DNA from: Methanobacterium sp. UBA279
Lineage (GTDB): Archaea; Methanobacteriota; Methanobacteria; Methanobacteriales; Methanobacteriaceae
Reading direction: 5' to 3'
Length of the DNA stretch: 64,000 nt
Assembly (NCBI GenBank): GCA_002502855.1
Contig: DAQK01000029.1
Location: 110,689 to 174,688 of the forward strand
Below the pieces are notes generated by a model. The model worked only from the letters and a program-made list of their open reading frames with translations. It was not told the origin of the DNA and did no database searches. The translations under genes were made by a program, and so were the position numbers. Shown here one piece after another: positions 27,051 through 35,540 of the stretch. The first letter of the stretch is position 1, and every line of letters begins with the position of its first letter.

Positions 27051-28118
27051 TTACAAATGCACCATTGAATTTTCCCCTATAATAAATCTATGGCCTTTAG
27101 GTAGGTTATTTTCCTTAGATTCTATATGGGAATGGTTACCTATTAGGCTGTCCACGATCCTTTCGTTACATTTAATAACCGCGTCACCCACCACGATGGA
27201 GGATTCTATTTCTCCACCAATTATTACACTATTATTTCCAATAGATGTGTAAGGTCCTATATATGCCTCAATCTCACAGTTTTCACCTATGGTGACCGGT
27301 CCTCGAATCACACTGTTTTTCTTAACAATTGTGCCTTTGCCAATATAAACCCTACCACTGATTTTAGCACCTTCTTCAACTTCTCCATTATCCTCAGATT
27401 CCAGCACATCCAGTATTAAATGGTTAGCGTCCAGGACATCCTCTGGTTTACCAGTGTCCTTCCACCATCCCTTAACTATGTGGGAATCCACCTTAAGTTC
27501 TGTGTTCAAAAGCTCCTGGATGGCATCCGTGATCTCCAGTTCACCCCTCCAGGACGGTTTGATCCGGGATATAGCATCAAAAATTGAGGATTTAAATAGG
27601 TAGATGCCCACGAGGGCCAGGTCGCTTTTAGGATGCTCTGGTTTCTCCACCAGGTTTATAACGTTTCCCTTATCGTCCAGCTCTGCAACACCAAACTGAC
27701 GTGGATTATCCACCGGCTGCAGGAGTATCCTGGCCTGGTAATCAGATTCTTCGAAACCTTCCACGAATTCCTTTATACCTGATTTTAGTATGTTATCTCC
27801 CAGGTACATGATGAACGGGTCTTCACCCACGAAATCCTGGGCAACAGCCACTGCATGGGCTAAACCCTTGGGTTCCCCCTGCATTATGTAAGTGATATTT
27901 ACACCAAACTTTGAACCATCTCCCACTGCCTCTTTTACCTTTTCTGGCATGTTAGTTCCCAGTATAAGTCCTATATCTGTTACGCCGGCTTCTTTAAGAT
28001 CCTCAATGGCATAGAAAAGTACCGGCTTATTTGCTACTGGAATAAGTTGTTTAGGTCCTGTATGTGTAAGTGGCCGTAAGCGGGTGCCGTGGCCTCCGGA
28101 TAAGATTAATCCCTTCAT
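27051..28118 (-). CDS. rmlA: Glucose-1-phosphate thymidylyltransferase RmlA (long archaeal form)
   Basis: Forms dTDP-glucose, the first step of dTDP-rhamnose synthesis. 355 residues: a nucleotidyltransferase domain with LILSGGHGTRLRPLTHTGPK (about 3-22) and YLGDNIL, then a C-terminal left-handed beta-helix with isoleucine-patch hexapeptides (GKGTIVKKNSVIRGPVTIGE and similar, about 255-330). The long form with a beta-helix is common in archaea. Its start overlaps the rmlD stop by 4 nt (ATGA). Gene order rmlD-rmlA-galU on this strand, with rmlC and rmlB divergent. Confidence 0.92.
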   Translation of the reverse strand: MKGLILSGGHGTRLRPLTHTGPKQLIPVANKPVLFYAIEDLKEAGVTDIGLILGTNMPEKVKEAVGDGSKFGVNITYIMQGEPKGLAHAVAVAQDFVGEDPFIMYLGDNILKSGIKEFVEGFEESDYQARILLQPVDNPRQFGVAELDDKGNVINLVEKPEHPKSDLALVGIYLFKSSIFDAISRIKPSWRGELEITDAIQELLNTELKVDSHIVKGWWKDTGKPEDVLDANHLILDVLESEDNGEVEEGAKISGRVYIGKGTIVKKNSVIRGPVTIGENCEIEAYIGPYTSIGNNSVIIGGEIESSIVVGDAVIKCNERIVDSLIGNHSHIESKENNLPKGHRFIIGENSMVHL

Positions 28119-28978
28119 TTCATTACCTTTTTCATTTCTTTTAATCCATCTGTTGTGTTCAATAATTTTATATCCAGATCATTTAGGGCTTTCTCCACGG
28201 ATAATGAGGAATCCATGGGTCTTGGAGCCGACCTGCTTAAATCTTCACTTAATATAGGGTTTATAAGGGTTTCATCCAGTTCAAATACCCGGGCGATGTT
28301 AACTGCAAAGTCATATCTATTTATTCTTTCATCCCCGGCGATGTGATATACACCCTCTCTACCCTTAGAGTAAATATTTAAAATTGTTTCTGCTGCGTTA
28401 TCTGCAAATGTGGGGGAGTTATATTCATCAGTTACGATGTTTATATCGTTACCCTCTTTAAGTTCACTTATAACCCAGGTTACGAAGTTGAAGTTGGTAT
28501 GCCAACCATACAGTACACTTACCCGGGAGATAGCATATTCTATATCAGAATTTTGGATATATTCCTCTCCTTTAAGCTTACTTTTACCATAATAGTTTAA
28601 GGGATTTGTTTCATCATCTTCCCGGTACATCCCCTTTTTCCCATCGAAAACGAAGTCCGTAGAAACGTAAATCAATTTAGAATCTGTTTGATCACAGGCT
28701 TTTACCAGGTTCAATGTTCCCTGGGCGTTTATCTTATCTGCTTCCTCCTGGTGGTCCTCACAGTAGTCAACGTTGGTGAGTGCTGCAGAATGAATAACCA
28801 GGTCAGGATTTAAAGATTCGATTTTACTTAACACGTCATCCTTACGAGTTATATCCAGCTTAACTGCGTCATTTCGTGGATTGGTGTTGTAGGTGGTAAT
28901 TATTTCATAATCACTGGTAATGGTGGCAAACTTGCTTCCTAATAGTCCGCTTCCCCCGGTTACAAATATTCGTTCCAT
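28115..28978 (-). CDS. rmlD: dTDP-4-dehydrorhamnose reductase RmlD
   Basis: Last step to dTDP-L-rhamnose, using NAD(P)H. 287 residues with the Rossmann motif TGGSGLLGSKF (7-17), the YxxxK pair in NYYGKSKLKGEEY, and STDFVFDGKKGMYRE typical of RmlD. First gene of the long minus-strand glycan operon. Its start is 70 bp from the divergent rmlC start, so both operons share a promoter region and are probably expressed together. Confidence 0.92.
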   Translation of the reverse strand: MERIFVTGGSGLLGSKFATITSDYEIITTYNTNPRNDAVKLDITRKDDVLSKIESLNPDLVIHSAALTNVDYCEDHQEEADKINAQGTLNLVKACDQTDSKLIYVSTDFVFDGKKGMYREDDETNPLNYYGKSKLKGEEYIQNSDIEYAISRVSVLYGWHTNFNFVTWVISELKEGNDINIVTDEYNSPTFADNAAETILNIYSKGREGVYHIAGDERINRYDFAVNIARVFELDETLINPILSEDLSRSAPRPMDSSLSVEKALNDLDIKLLNTTDGLKEMKKVMK

Positions 28979-29047
28979 GGTAATGTTTAATTAAGCATGA
29001 AATATATAAAATTTTTTGATAATCCAAATTATATTAAGGTGTTTTTT

Positions 29048-29515
29048 ATGATTGATGGTGTTAAAACGAAAAAACTCAGGGTCATACCCGATGAAAGGGG
29101 CTGGCTCATGGAAATATTAAGAAATGATGATAATATTTACCAGGAATTCGGACAGGTTTACGTAACCACCGCCTATCCCGGGGTTACCAAGGCCTGGCAC
29201 ATGCACAAAAAACAAACCGACAACTTTACCTGCATCCATGGAATGATGAAAGTGGCCCTTTACGACGCCCGGGAAGACTCACCGACCTATGGGGAGTTAA
29301 ATGAATTCTTCGTAGGGGAGAAAAATCCCCTGCTCATCAGCGTCCCCCCATTTGTTTACCACGGCTTCAAGGGAATTGGTACTGAAACAGCATACTTCAT
29401 AAGTGTGCCTACCTTACCCTACAATTACGATGAACCTGATGAATTCCGCTTGCCACCAGATACCGATGAAATTCCCTATGACTGGTTGTTGGAGCCCGGA
29501 AAGAGCCACGGATAA
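29048..29515 (+). CDS. rmlC: dTDP-4-dehydrorhamnose 3,5-epimerase RmlC
   Basis: Epimerises C3 and C5 of dTDP-4-keto-6-deoxyglucose. 155 residues from ATG 29048 (SD AAGGTG at 29036-29041). An in-frame ATG at 28997 would add 17 residues not typical of the family. Cupin motifs: KKLRVIPDERGWLMEI, the catalytic-loop segment KAWHMHKKQTDNF (His of the active site) and ISVPPFVYHGFKGIG. The protein is shorter than many bacterial RmlC (about 180) but matches archaeal forms. Confidence 0.9.
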   Translation: MIDGVKTKKLRVIPDERGWLMEILRNDDNIYQEFGQVYVTTAYPGVTKAWHMHKKQTDNFTCIHGMMKVALYDAREDSPTYGELNEFFVGEKNPLLISVPPFVYHGFKGIGTETAYFISVPTLPYNYDEPDEFRLPPDTDEIPYDWLLEPGKSHG

Positions 29516-29554
29516 AACTTGAAAATCAATTGAAAATTAAATTAGGTGATTCAA

Positions 29555-30490
29555 ATGAAAATACTCATAACAGGCGGGGCTGGATTTATCGGGACCAACT
29601 TCGTGCACTACATACACGAAAACTACGACTACGACATCGTAGTCCTGGATAAACTTACTTACGCCGGGAATAAAGATAATTTAAAGGATATCCTCCCGGA
29701 TATCCAGTTTATCAGGGGTGATATCGGTAACGAGGAAGATATCAAGGTGGCCATGAAGGATTGTGATCTGGTGGTGAATTTCGCTGCTGAAACACATGTG
29801 GATAGATCGATTACAGACCCCAGCATATTCGTTAAAACTGATGTACTTGGCACATACAATCTGCTGGAACACGTTAGAAAGTACGATGTGGAGAAGTACC
29901 TGCAGATCTCAACTGATGAAGTATATGGTAGTATAGAAGATGGATCATTTACCGAAGAAAGCAATATTGATCCCAGCAGTCCCTACTCTGCCAGTAAAGC
30001 AGGTGGCGATGTACTGGTAAGCGCCTACCATAAAACCTATGACCTACCAGTCCTGATCACCAGGAGCAGTAACAACTACGGACCATACCAGTACCCTGAG
30101 AAATTGATACCCCTGTTCATCCTGAACGCCATGCAAAACAAACCACTCCCAGTTTATGGTACAGGAGAGAATGTGAGAGAGTGGATATACGTAATGGACA
30201 ACTGTTCCGGTATCGACACCGTCCTCAACAAGGGTAAATTTGGTGAGGTCTACAACATCGGCGGTGGCAACGAAAAAACCAACATCGAGATCACCCGCAT
30301 GATACTGGACCTCCTGGGAAAACCAGAAAGCCTGATAACCTACGTTGAAGACCGGTTAGGCCACGACCTAAGGTACTCACTGGACTCCACTAAAACCAAG
30401 AAACTGGGTTGGAAGCCCGAGTGGAGCTTTGAAGACGGTCTGAAACAGACGGTTGAGTGGTATAGGGATAATCGAGGCCTGTTCATTTAG
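29555..30490 (+). CDS. rmlB: dTDP-glucose 4,6-dehydratase RmlB
   Basis: Second step of dTDP-rhamnose synthesis. About 311 residues from ATG 29555; GTG 29546 lies in the SD (AGGTGAT). Motifs: ILITGGAGFIGTNF (NAD site), FAAETHVDRSI, the catalytic STDEVYGS (T/D/E triad) and SPYSASKAGGD (Y and K). YEAPNNYGP-type sequence appears as SSNNYGPYQYPEKLIPL. It follows rmlC in a two-gene unit and converges on the DUF167 gene. Confidence 0.93.
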   Translation: MKILITGGAGFIGTNFVHYIHENYDYDIVVLDKLTYAGNKDNLKDILPDIQFIRGDIGNEEDIKVAMKDCDLVVNFAAETHVDRSITDPSIFVKTDVLGTYNLLEHVRKYDVEKYLQISTDEVYGSIEDGSFTEESNIDPSSPYSASKAGGDVLVSAYHKTYDLPVLITRSSNNYGPYQYPEKLIPLFILNAMQNKPLPVYGTGENVREWIYVMDNCSGIDTVLNKGKFGEVYNIGGGNEKTNIEITRMILDLLGKPESLITYVEDRLGHDLRYSLDSTKTKKLGWKPEWSFEDGLKQTVEWYRDNRGLFI

Positions 30491-30521
30491 TTCTGCTTCA
30501 AACATATTTTTTAATAATTTC

Positions 30522-30827
30522 TTATTTTCCAAAATCAGGGTAATTTTTATTTAGAATATCTAATAAATCCCGTTTAGACAAATCATATATTTTCAAAGTT
30601 TTATGCTGGCTTTTAAGTCCGGATACTATTTCTATACTTGAACCTGTGAGTTTTGTAAATTCCTTGATGATTTCCTTGTTGGCCTTTCCCTTCTGTGGAA
30701 TTGATTTAATTCTAAGTTGAATTTCATCTCTCCACTCATTATAACCTGATATACTAAATTTATCTGAATTTGGAAACACTTCAATATCCACCATTAATCC
30801 GTCTTCTATTTCTTTAACTGCCTGCAT
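30522..30827 (-). CDS. DUF167/YggU family protein
   Basis: 101-residue small alpha/beta protein. The signature IPQKGKANKEIIKEF (about 53-67) and IEIVSGLKSQHKTLKI are characteristic of the DUF167 (YggU) family, found in all domains with no firmly established function. It converges with rmlB across a 31-nt T/A-rich gap that could end both transcripts. ATG 30827 has only a weak SD. No link to the glycan locus is apparent. Confidence 0.82.
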   Translation of the reverse strand: MQAVKEIEDGLMVDIEVFPNSDKFSISGYNEWRDEIQLRIKSIPQKGKANKEIIKEFTKLTGSSIEIVSGLKSQHKTLKIYDLSKRDLLDILNKNYPDFGK

Positions 30828-30918
30828 GAATCAAACCACATTATACTGATTAAAAAGTATTATGATTATCTTTTTGCCTTTTCATGCTATATAATTGAGC
30901 TCATGAAATGGGATAAGG

Positions 30919-30926
30919 TTTAAATA
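30919..30926 (+). promoter_or_regulatory. TATA box, probably for tRNA-Leu
   Basis: TTTAAATA 60 nt upstream of the tRNA, in a purine-rich stretch. The distance implies a leader of about 35 nt that must be trimmed. Confidence 0.5.
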
Positions 30927-30983
30927 GAGAGAAATAAAGAAGTCTGTATGCTCAACCGTAATTTTCAAATGCAGTTTAGCAAC

Positions 30984-31069
<86 letters not shown>

Positions 31070-31115
31070 CTTTCTACTTTTCGAAAAACACTGTTTAAAA
31101 TATTTAAAAATCAAT

Positions 31116-31535
31116 TCAATCTTGATTAATAATTATAGTTACTTTTAAATCTTTACCTTCTTTTAAATCATCTATTAACTCTTTTTTAAGGTCACATGCT
31201 GCTTTATCTGCCTTTACCATCAACGTCCGGCTGCACCGGTAATTACTCTTACGGCAGACCATATCTGTGGGGTGTTTCAAGGTTAAATCAGGTTGTCCAT
31301 ATCCCACTATCTCGTCCTCTGCATTTTCAGTTTCCAGGCGGACCCTTATTAAAGAGTTTTCATCCCTTATGGCTCCTTTAAGTTTCAGAGGGAGATCTCC
31401 AAGTTTTGCATCTGACTGAACACCTATGATGCAGTCGGCCGCGTTTGTTATATTTTCGTCCGTGGTTACTTCGAATGTGGATTTATGGGCGGAGGTGACA
31501 TTTTCATGTCCCTTTGCATGAAAGACGTATTCCAT
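31116..31535 (-). CDS. DUF371 family protein
   Basis: Archaeal conserved protein of about 139 residues, starting MEYVFHAKGHENVTSAHKST. I place the start at ATG 31535; the GTG three codons earlier (31544) looks like part of the ribosome site. It contains a C-terminal cysteine pair region (VCRKSNYRCSRTLMVKADKAAC) that might bind metal. DUF371 proteins are small single-domain archaeal proteins of unknown function. It is convergent with the tRNA-Leu gene upstream of it in map order. Confidence 0.78.
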   Translation of the reverse strand: MEYVFHAKGHENVTSAHKSTFEVTTDENITNAADCIIGVQSDAKLGDLPLKLKGAIRDENSLIRVRLETENAEDEIVGYGQPDLTLKHPTDMVCRKSNYRCSRTLMVKADKAACDLKKELIDDLKEGKDLKVTIIINQD

Positions 31536-31692
31536 ATTTATCACTTCAAATAAATTTGTGTAAAAATTCTTAAAAAGAGTTTACTCTGACCTTGAAAGTC
31601 TCTTAAGCTAAAAATATATTTATTTTAACTCTTATAATATTACTAGATCCCTGATATTAAATATAGCTTCCACCTCGAGAGGTGTTTTTTAT

Positions 31693-32178
31693 TTGGCCCT
31701 TGAATTTACCGCAGCCCAGGAGTTATTTATACTCATTTTCGCTATCCACTTCACCTTGATCATAGAACGGGTCCATTCTACATATAATCCATATGACACC
31801 TATAGCGTGTGGAAGGGCATGTCACATGCAATTAAACGGCTGGTGGTGTCCAGGATAATACTGTAAATATTGCCCCTCCTGCATTTTGCCATTTTCTTCG
31901 TCATCATAGGAACATATAATATAAACTTTGATATGAGCCTGCGTGGAGTATTCAGTATTGTTTTAGTGGGCCTTCTATCATTCTTTGACTTTGGTTACTA
32001 CCAGATATTTGAAGCCGCCCTCTACTACTCCCCAGATACCTTCTTCACCAAAAAAGAGTAGGAGGAAATACTTGAAAAGGAGCGTGGAGAGGTCCAGGCA
32101 CACCTTATTCCTGGTATCTGCTATGTGGTAGCTACCATCATGATGCTTTTAATACTGATTGCTTGGAATATGATTTAG
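31693..32178 (+). pseudogene. Four-helix membrane protein with two in-frame stops
   Basis: A single frame from TTG 31693 (SD GAGGTG) to TAG 32176 reads as a continuous membrane protein of 161 codons, about 13+ residues per loop and four hydrophobic segments. It is interrupted by TAA at 31864-31866 and TAG at 32059-32061. There is no frameshift and the sequence on both sides still reads as protein (LLHFAIFFVIIGTY, then EEILEKERGEVQAHLIPG). Loss of function by nonsense mutation is the simplest view. The family is not recognised. Confidence 0.75.
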
Positions 32179-32179
32179 T

Positions 32180-32641
32180 ATGGTTACAAAAACGATCTTA
32201 AAGGGCACCTACTGTCTCCTGATAAATCTGGAAAATGACTCTAAGATTAGGGTTGGGAAACTTGGTGAGCTGGACTTCAAAAAGGGGGGATACGTATACG
32301 TAGGTTCTGCCCTTAACAGCCTGGAGGGAAGAATTAAGAGACACCTTTCACATGATAAGAAATTACACTGGCACGTGGACTATCTCCTAACCCATAAAGA
32401 CACGAAAATCATGGATGTTATATACACAGTTAACGATTCCAAGATAGAATGTGAAGTGGCCCAGATAATTGCAGAAATGGGTGTTGGAGTAGATAATTTC
32501 GGCTGTTCTGATTGTAAATGTTCATCACATTTATTTTACTTTGAAAAATTAGATGATTTAGAGAAATATTGCTTAGAAAGCTATGAAAAATTAGGTTTAT
32601 CCCCGGAAAAATACCTAGAGAAGAAACAAACCAAGACATGA
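32180..32641 (+). CDS. GIY-YIG-like DUF123 protein
   Basis: 153 residues of the DUF123 family, which has a GIY-YIG nuclease-like fold. Seen: KGTYCLLINLEND, KGGYVYVGSALNSLEGRIKRH (the GYVYVG is the GIY-YIG equivalent, with the arginine in LEGRIKRH), LHWHVDYLL and the C-terminal GCSDCKCSSHLFYF. In some methanogens this domain is joined to endonuclease III, so a role in DNA processing is likely but not shown. Its start is 2 nt after the decayed membrane-protein gene. Confidence 0.83.
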   Translation: MVTKTILKGTYCLLINLENDSKIRVGKLGELDFKKGGYVYVGSALNSLEGRIKRHLSHDKKLHWHVDYLLTHKDTKIMDVIYTVNDSKIECEVAQIIAEMGVGVDNFGCSDCKCSSHLFYFEKLDDLEKYCLESYEKLGLSPEKYLEKKQTKT

Positions 32642-33012
32642 TATCCTACTTCAGGGATATAAGTCAAAGTAATCTATGGGTCATGATTACTAGAAAGAAT
32701 ATTATTCTTGGTAAAATTATTAAAACTCCCTAAAAACCTTAAAAAAGAATCGTTCCAGTATTTAGAGCAGGTTAACACGTAAATTTCATGATGAAAAATA
32801 AAACAACGGATGAAATAGACGGACCCTAACATCATATTATGTTTAGATCTTGTGGATAATTATCCAAATCCGGATTAAATCAGGTTACACTAATCTTTAG
32901 TTTATCGTGAAAAAAAATATATAGAGATAAACTCATAATTAATTCAACCTTAATACCAAAAATTAAACATGTTCTTAATTTATTTATTTACTGATTATGA
33001 ATTCAGAAATTT
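32642..33012. other. Intergenic region with two adjacent palindromes
   Basis: 371 bp without a credible gene. At 32853-32866 a perfect 14-bp palindrome (TGGATAATTATCCA) is followed at once by a perfect 10-bp one (AATCCGGATT, 32867-32876). A TATA-like AAATATATAG lies near 32916, about 95 nt before the antitoxin start, so this may be a regulatory region for the toxin-antitoxin genes. Confidence 0.5.
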
Positions 33013-33210
33013 ATGAGTGAAATAAGTATTAATGTACCTGTTTTTATGGAAATTTGGAATAATATGACTTTTTCTAATACTACAAATGTTGACCCTGAAA
33101 TCTCTGAAAACTACAAAAAAAGGCTAGCTATGATACGACAAGAAGTCAAAGAAGGAAAATATACTGATTATGAAAATACCGAAGAGCTAGCCAAAAAATA
33201 TGGTTTATAA
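33013..33210 (+). CDS. Probable type II antitoxin (RelB-like)
   Basis: 65 residues, acidic overall, ending ENTEELAKKYGL. The N-terminus SEISINVPVFMEIW is followed by a helical, toxin-neutralising-type tail (YKKRLAMIRQEVKEGKYTDYEN). Identification rests mainly on context: 22 nt downstream is a broken RelE/ParE-type toxin gene. It is too short and diverged for a firm family call. It is intact, which fits selective decay of the toxin. Confidence 0.6.
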   Translation: MSEISINVPVFMEIWNNMTFSNTTNVDPEISENYKKRLAMIRQEVKEGKYTDYENTEELAKKYGL

Positions 33211-33231
33211 CAAATGTGTTATAAACTCTGT

Positions 33232-33548
33232 ATGTCTGATAGAGCAGAAATAAGATTTGCGCGTATTGGGCGTAACGATAAAGGATTTGTACGACGTATT
33301 ATTGAAAAAAAATCGATCAAATACTTAAAAAACCTGATCATTATGATATTTAAAAGGGGAATTTAGCTGGTGCAAGAAAAGCGAAAGTTGATTATTACAG
33401 AATTATCTTTGATATTTATGAAGAATATAACAAAGTTGTAGTACTAGATGTAGGCAACCGGAATGAAATTTATTCCTTTTCCAATGTAGCAAAAATAGTT
33501 GAAACGTCTATTTTAGAACGGGAAAAGATTGAAGAGGATGATAAATAA
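33232..33548 (+). pseudogene. Frameshifted RelE/ParE-type toxin
   Basis: From ATG 33232, one frame gives SDRAEIRFARIGRNDKGFVRRIIEKK and then derails at the A8 run near 33305-33312. A shifted frame continues with ILKKPDHYDI, then NLAGARKAKVDYYRIIFDIYEEYNKVVVLDVGNRNEIY and ends at TAA 33546-33548 (split here: each half matches the RelE fold). A further lesion lies near 33350 (TTTAAAAGGGG), where the frame meets a stop. At least two small indels therefore inactivate it, unless they are homopolymer sequencing errors. Confidence 0.72.
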
Positions 33549-33623
33549 TTTTATTCTTCATTAATTGTGAAATACATAGATAACATCCTCAAATGAGACC
33601 ATTTCATCTAAACATTATAAATT

Positions 33624-34466
33624 TTAAATGCTTTGAAATCCCCTGAAAAACTCATCGAATTCATCCACATCCATAGGCTCGGGGACGTCAAAGTCCTTAT
33701 TTTCAAAAATAGTTTGTGCTAGTTCCCGATAGAGTTCTGCCTGTTTTGAATCTGGAAATTTCTCCACCACGGTTTTGGCTTCTATTTCACTTTGCTGCAC
33801 CAGTTCACTGCGGGGGATGACCCCTATCACCTTACTCCCGATTCTCTCGGCGAATGCGTTTACGATTTCCAGTTCATTTTCTATACCGCGACGGTTGCAG
33901 ATTATACCACCGAAATTGCTTTTAAGCTTTTTTATACCTTTACAGATGTTGTTAGCTGCATAAAGGGACATGTATTCCCCTGATGTTACTATGTAAACTT
34001 CATCGGCAAAGTCTTCCCTGAGAGGGACTGCGAATCCGCCACAGACCACGTCGCCCAGCACGTCGTAGATGATCACGTCGTCCTGGGAGAAGGTTTCCAG
34101 TTTTCCCAGGAGTTTCATGGCCACTATAACTCCCCGGCCAGCACAGCCGACACCTGGTTCCGGGCCGCCGCTTTCCACACATTTTACATCTTTATATCCC
34201 TTGAAAAGGATTTCTTCTTTGGATGCGTCTTTTTTCTCTCGAACCACGTCCAGGATGGTGGGAATTCTACGGCCCACCAGAGTGCGGGTGGTGTCTGCCT
34301 TTGGGTCGCAGCCTATAACCAGCACGTCACAGTCTTCTGCGTAGGCTGCGGCTATGTTGGAGACTATGGTGGATTTACCAATACCTCCCTTGCCGTAGAT
34401 GGCGATGCGCTTGGTTTTACCCTTGGTTTCATCCATTTGCTTGATATCGCCCTTAATTTTACTCAT
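33624..34466 (-). CDS. cfbC: Ni-sirohydrochlorin a,c-diamide reductive cyclase ATPase subunit CfbC
   Basis: NifH-like reductase that delivers electrons with ATP hydrolysis to CfbD during coenzyme F430 synthesis. 280 residues: P-loop GKGGIGKS (25-32), switch DPKADTT (about 54-60), and the [4Fe-4S] cysteines C108 (GVGCAGRG) and C142 (DVVCGGF) that bridge the homodimer. The overall sequence fits CfbC rather than nitrogenase NifH, and no nif genes are nearby. It has about 18 more N-terminal residues than usual; a start at M11 (34436) is possible. The gene follows the CBS gene at 34509 on the same strand. Confidence 0.85.
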   Translation of the reverse strand: MSKIKGDIKQMDETKGKTKRIAIYGKGGIGKSTIVSNIAAAYAEDCDVLVIGCDPKADTTRTLVGRRIPTILDVVREKKDASKEEILFKGYKDVKCVESGGPEPGVGCAGRGVIVAMKLLGKLETFSQDDVIIYDVLGDVVCGGFAVPLREDFADEVYIVTSGEYMSLYAANNICKGIKKLKSNFGGIICNRRGIENELEIVNAFAERIGSKVIGVIPRSELVQQSEIEAKTVVEKFPDSKQAELYRELAQTIFENKDFDVPEPMDVDEFDEFFRGFQSI

Positions 34467-34508
34467 CTGATCAGTTTACCTTGATTTCATTCATCTGATT
34501 ACTTTCAC

Positions 34509-34988
34509 TCATTCCATTCTCACCATGGCGCTTATAAGGTCGCCCCGGGTGATTATACCTATGAGTTTGCCGTCGTCATCGACTACGGGGAGTCTGTTCA
34601 CGCTGTGGGTGTCCATAAACTGGGCTGCGTCGGATATATCGTCTTCTTCCTTGACAGTGTACACCCTTTTGGTCATTATCTCCCCGATATGTACGGATGC
34701 TGCCCGTTTCATGTCCTCGGCAATTTCATCCAGTTCATGCTTCATGCGTATGGGGAGTTCGATCACGTCAAGTGGTGATGGTAATATAAGGTTTAAGCGG
34801 GGTGAGTGAACCTCGAGGAGCCTCATGATGTCCCCTTCACTTACTATGCCTATCACTTTTAGATCTTCATCAACTATGGGAGCTCCGCTGATCTTGTTAT
34901 CCCTTAATTTCTGTGATACATCACTTATTTTATCTTCTGCATGAAATTTAATCACATTTCTCTCCATTGCATCTTTGACTTTTATCAT
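34509..34988 (-). CDS. CBS-domain pair protein
   Basis: 159 residues made almost only of two CBS motifs: VKDAMERNVIKFHAEDKIS (first, about 3-55) and IGEIMTKRVYTVKEEDDIS (second, about 98-158), joined by a 40-residue linker containing PSPLDVIELPIRMKHEL. A nucleotide-sensing regulator is likely. It starts at ATG 34988 after GGTGG and ends 42 nt before cfbC; the junction carries a partial duplication (CATCTGAT at 34464 and 34492). A CBS pair of this kind occurs also at 61482. Confidence 0.85.
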   Translation of the reverse strand: MIKVKDAMERNVIKFHAEDKISDVSQKLRDNKISGAPIVDEDLKVIGIVSEGDIMRLLEVHSPRLNLILPSPLDVIELPIRMKHELDEIAEDMKRAASVHIGEIMTKRVYTVKEEDDISDAAQFMDTHSVNRLPVVDDDGKLIGIITRGDLISAMVRME

Positions 34989-35000
34989 TTTACCACCTAT

Positions 35001-35387
35001 TTAAACATAATTTTTTATCAGGGCGCCGATAACACCACCAAGAAGGCCGAGGATTCCGAAAATGGCTATACCTAATATAGCATTCAGCGCACCTATGGTC
35101 AATCCTGCTCCTAAGCCTACATTTGATGCCAATCCTGCGGCACCTGTTCTCAATATTATTATTACACCTAAAATTATTCCTGCTATGAATCCTGAGGCTA
35201 GCCCGTGGACCGATCCATTTTTATAATCAACGTTCACTTTGTAACCCACGATTATTGCTGCAATTAAAACACCCAAATAACTGATAAAACCAGAATTTGT
35301 TACAAAAAGAATTACCAATACTAGAACGATAGCTATAACTGCTCCAATACCGGCCCATTTCCAATCAATCGTAATATTTTCCAACAT
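35001..35387 (-). CDS. DUF5518-type small membrane protein
   Basis: 128 residues with four hydrophobic segments rich in Gly, Ala and Ile. It starts MLENITIDWKWAGIGAV and has the family motif NGSVHGLASGFIAG (about 57-70). Paralogues are at 51065 (intact) and 50505 (decayed), sharing the DWKWAGIGAV start and the (S)NGxxHG motif. A glycine-zipper membrane protein of unknown function. SD CAGGAGATG precedes the ATG. The CBS gene follows 12 nt downstream, so the two may be cotranscribed. Confidence 0.78.
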   Translation of the reverse strand: MLENITIDWKWAGIGAVIAIVLVLVILFVTNSGFISYLGVLIAAIIVGYKVNVDYKNGSVHGLASGFIAGIILGVIIILRTGAAGLASNVGLGAGLTIGALNAILGIAIFGILGLLGGVIGALIKNYV

Positions 35388-35479
35388 AAATTTTCATCTC
35401 CTGTGATATTGTAAATTTTATTCTTTTTAATTAAAGAACCTTTTCTGTAAAACATGGGTTTTCAAAGTAACGCTCAATT

Positions 35480-35540
35480 TTTTAAACTCTACTTTTAATC
35501 TTCCTTTAAAATTTACTCCCTTTTAATTCTCTTATAAACA
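35480..35540. repeat. About 28-nt imperfect tandem repeat at the U32 peptidase stop
   Basis: Read on the minus strand, AGAATTAAAAGGGAGT and AGATTAAAAGTAGAGTTT are about 28 nt apart. The stop codon (35513-35515) lies in the first. Confidence 0.45.

Noticed and set aside
31864..32061. Pyrrolysine or other recoding at the in-frame TAG of the membrane protein
   Set aside because: A TAA also interrupts the frame and Methanobacteriales are not known to use pyrrolysine; nothing of the pyl system is seen here.
33624..34466. Nitrogenase iron protein NifH
   Set aside because: Sequence around the P-loop and cluster fits CfbC, and no nif genes are near.
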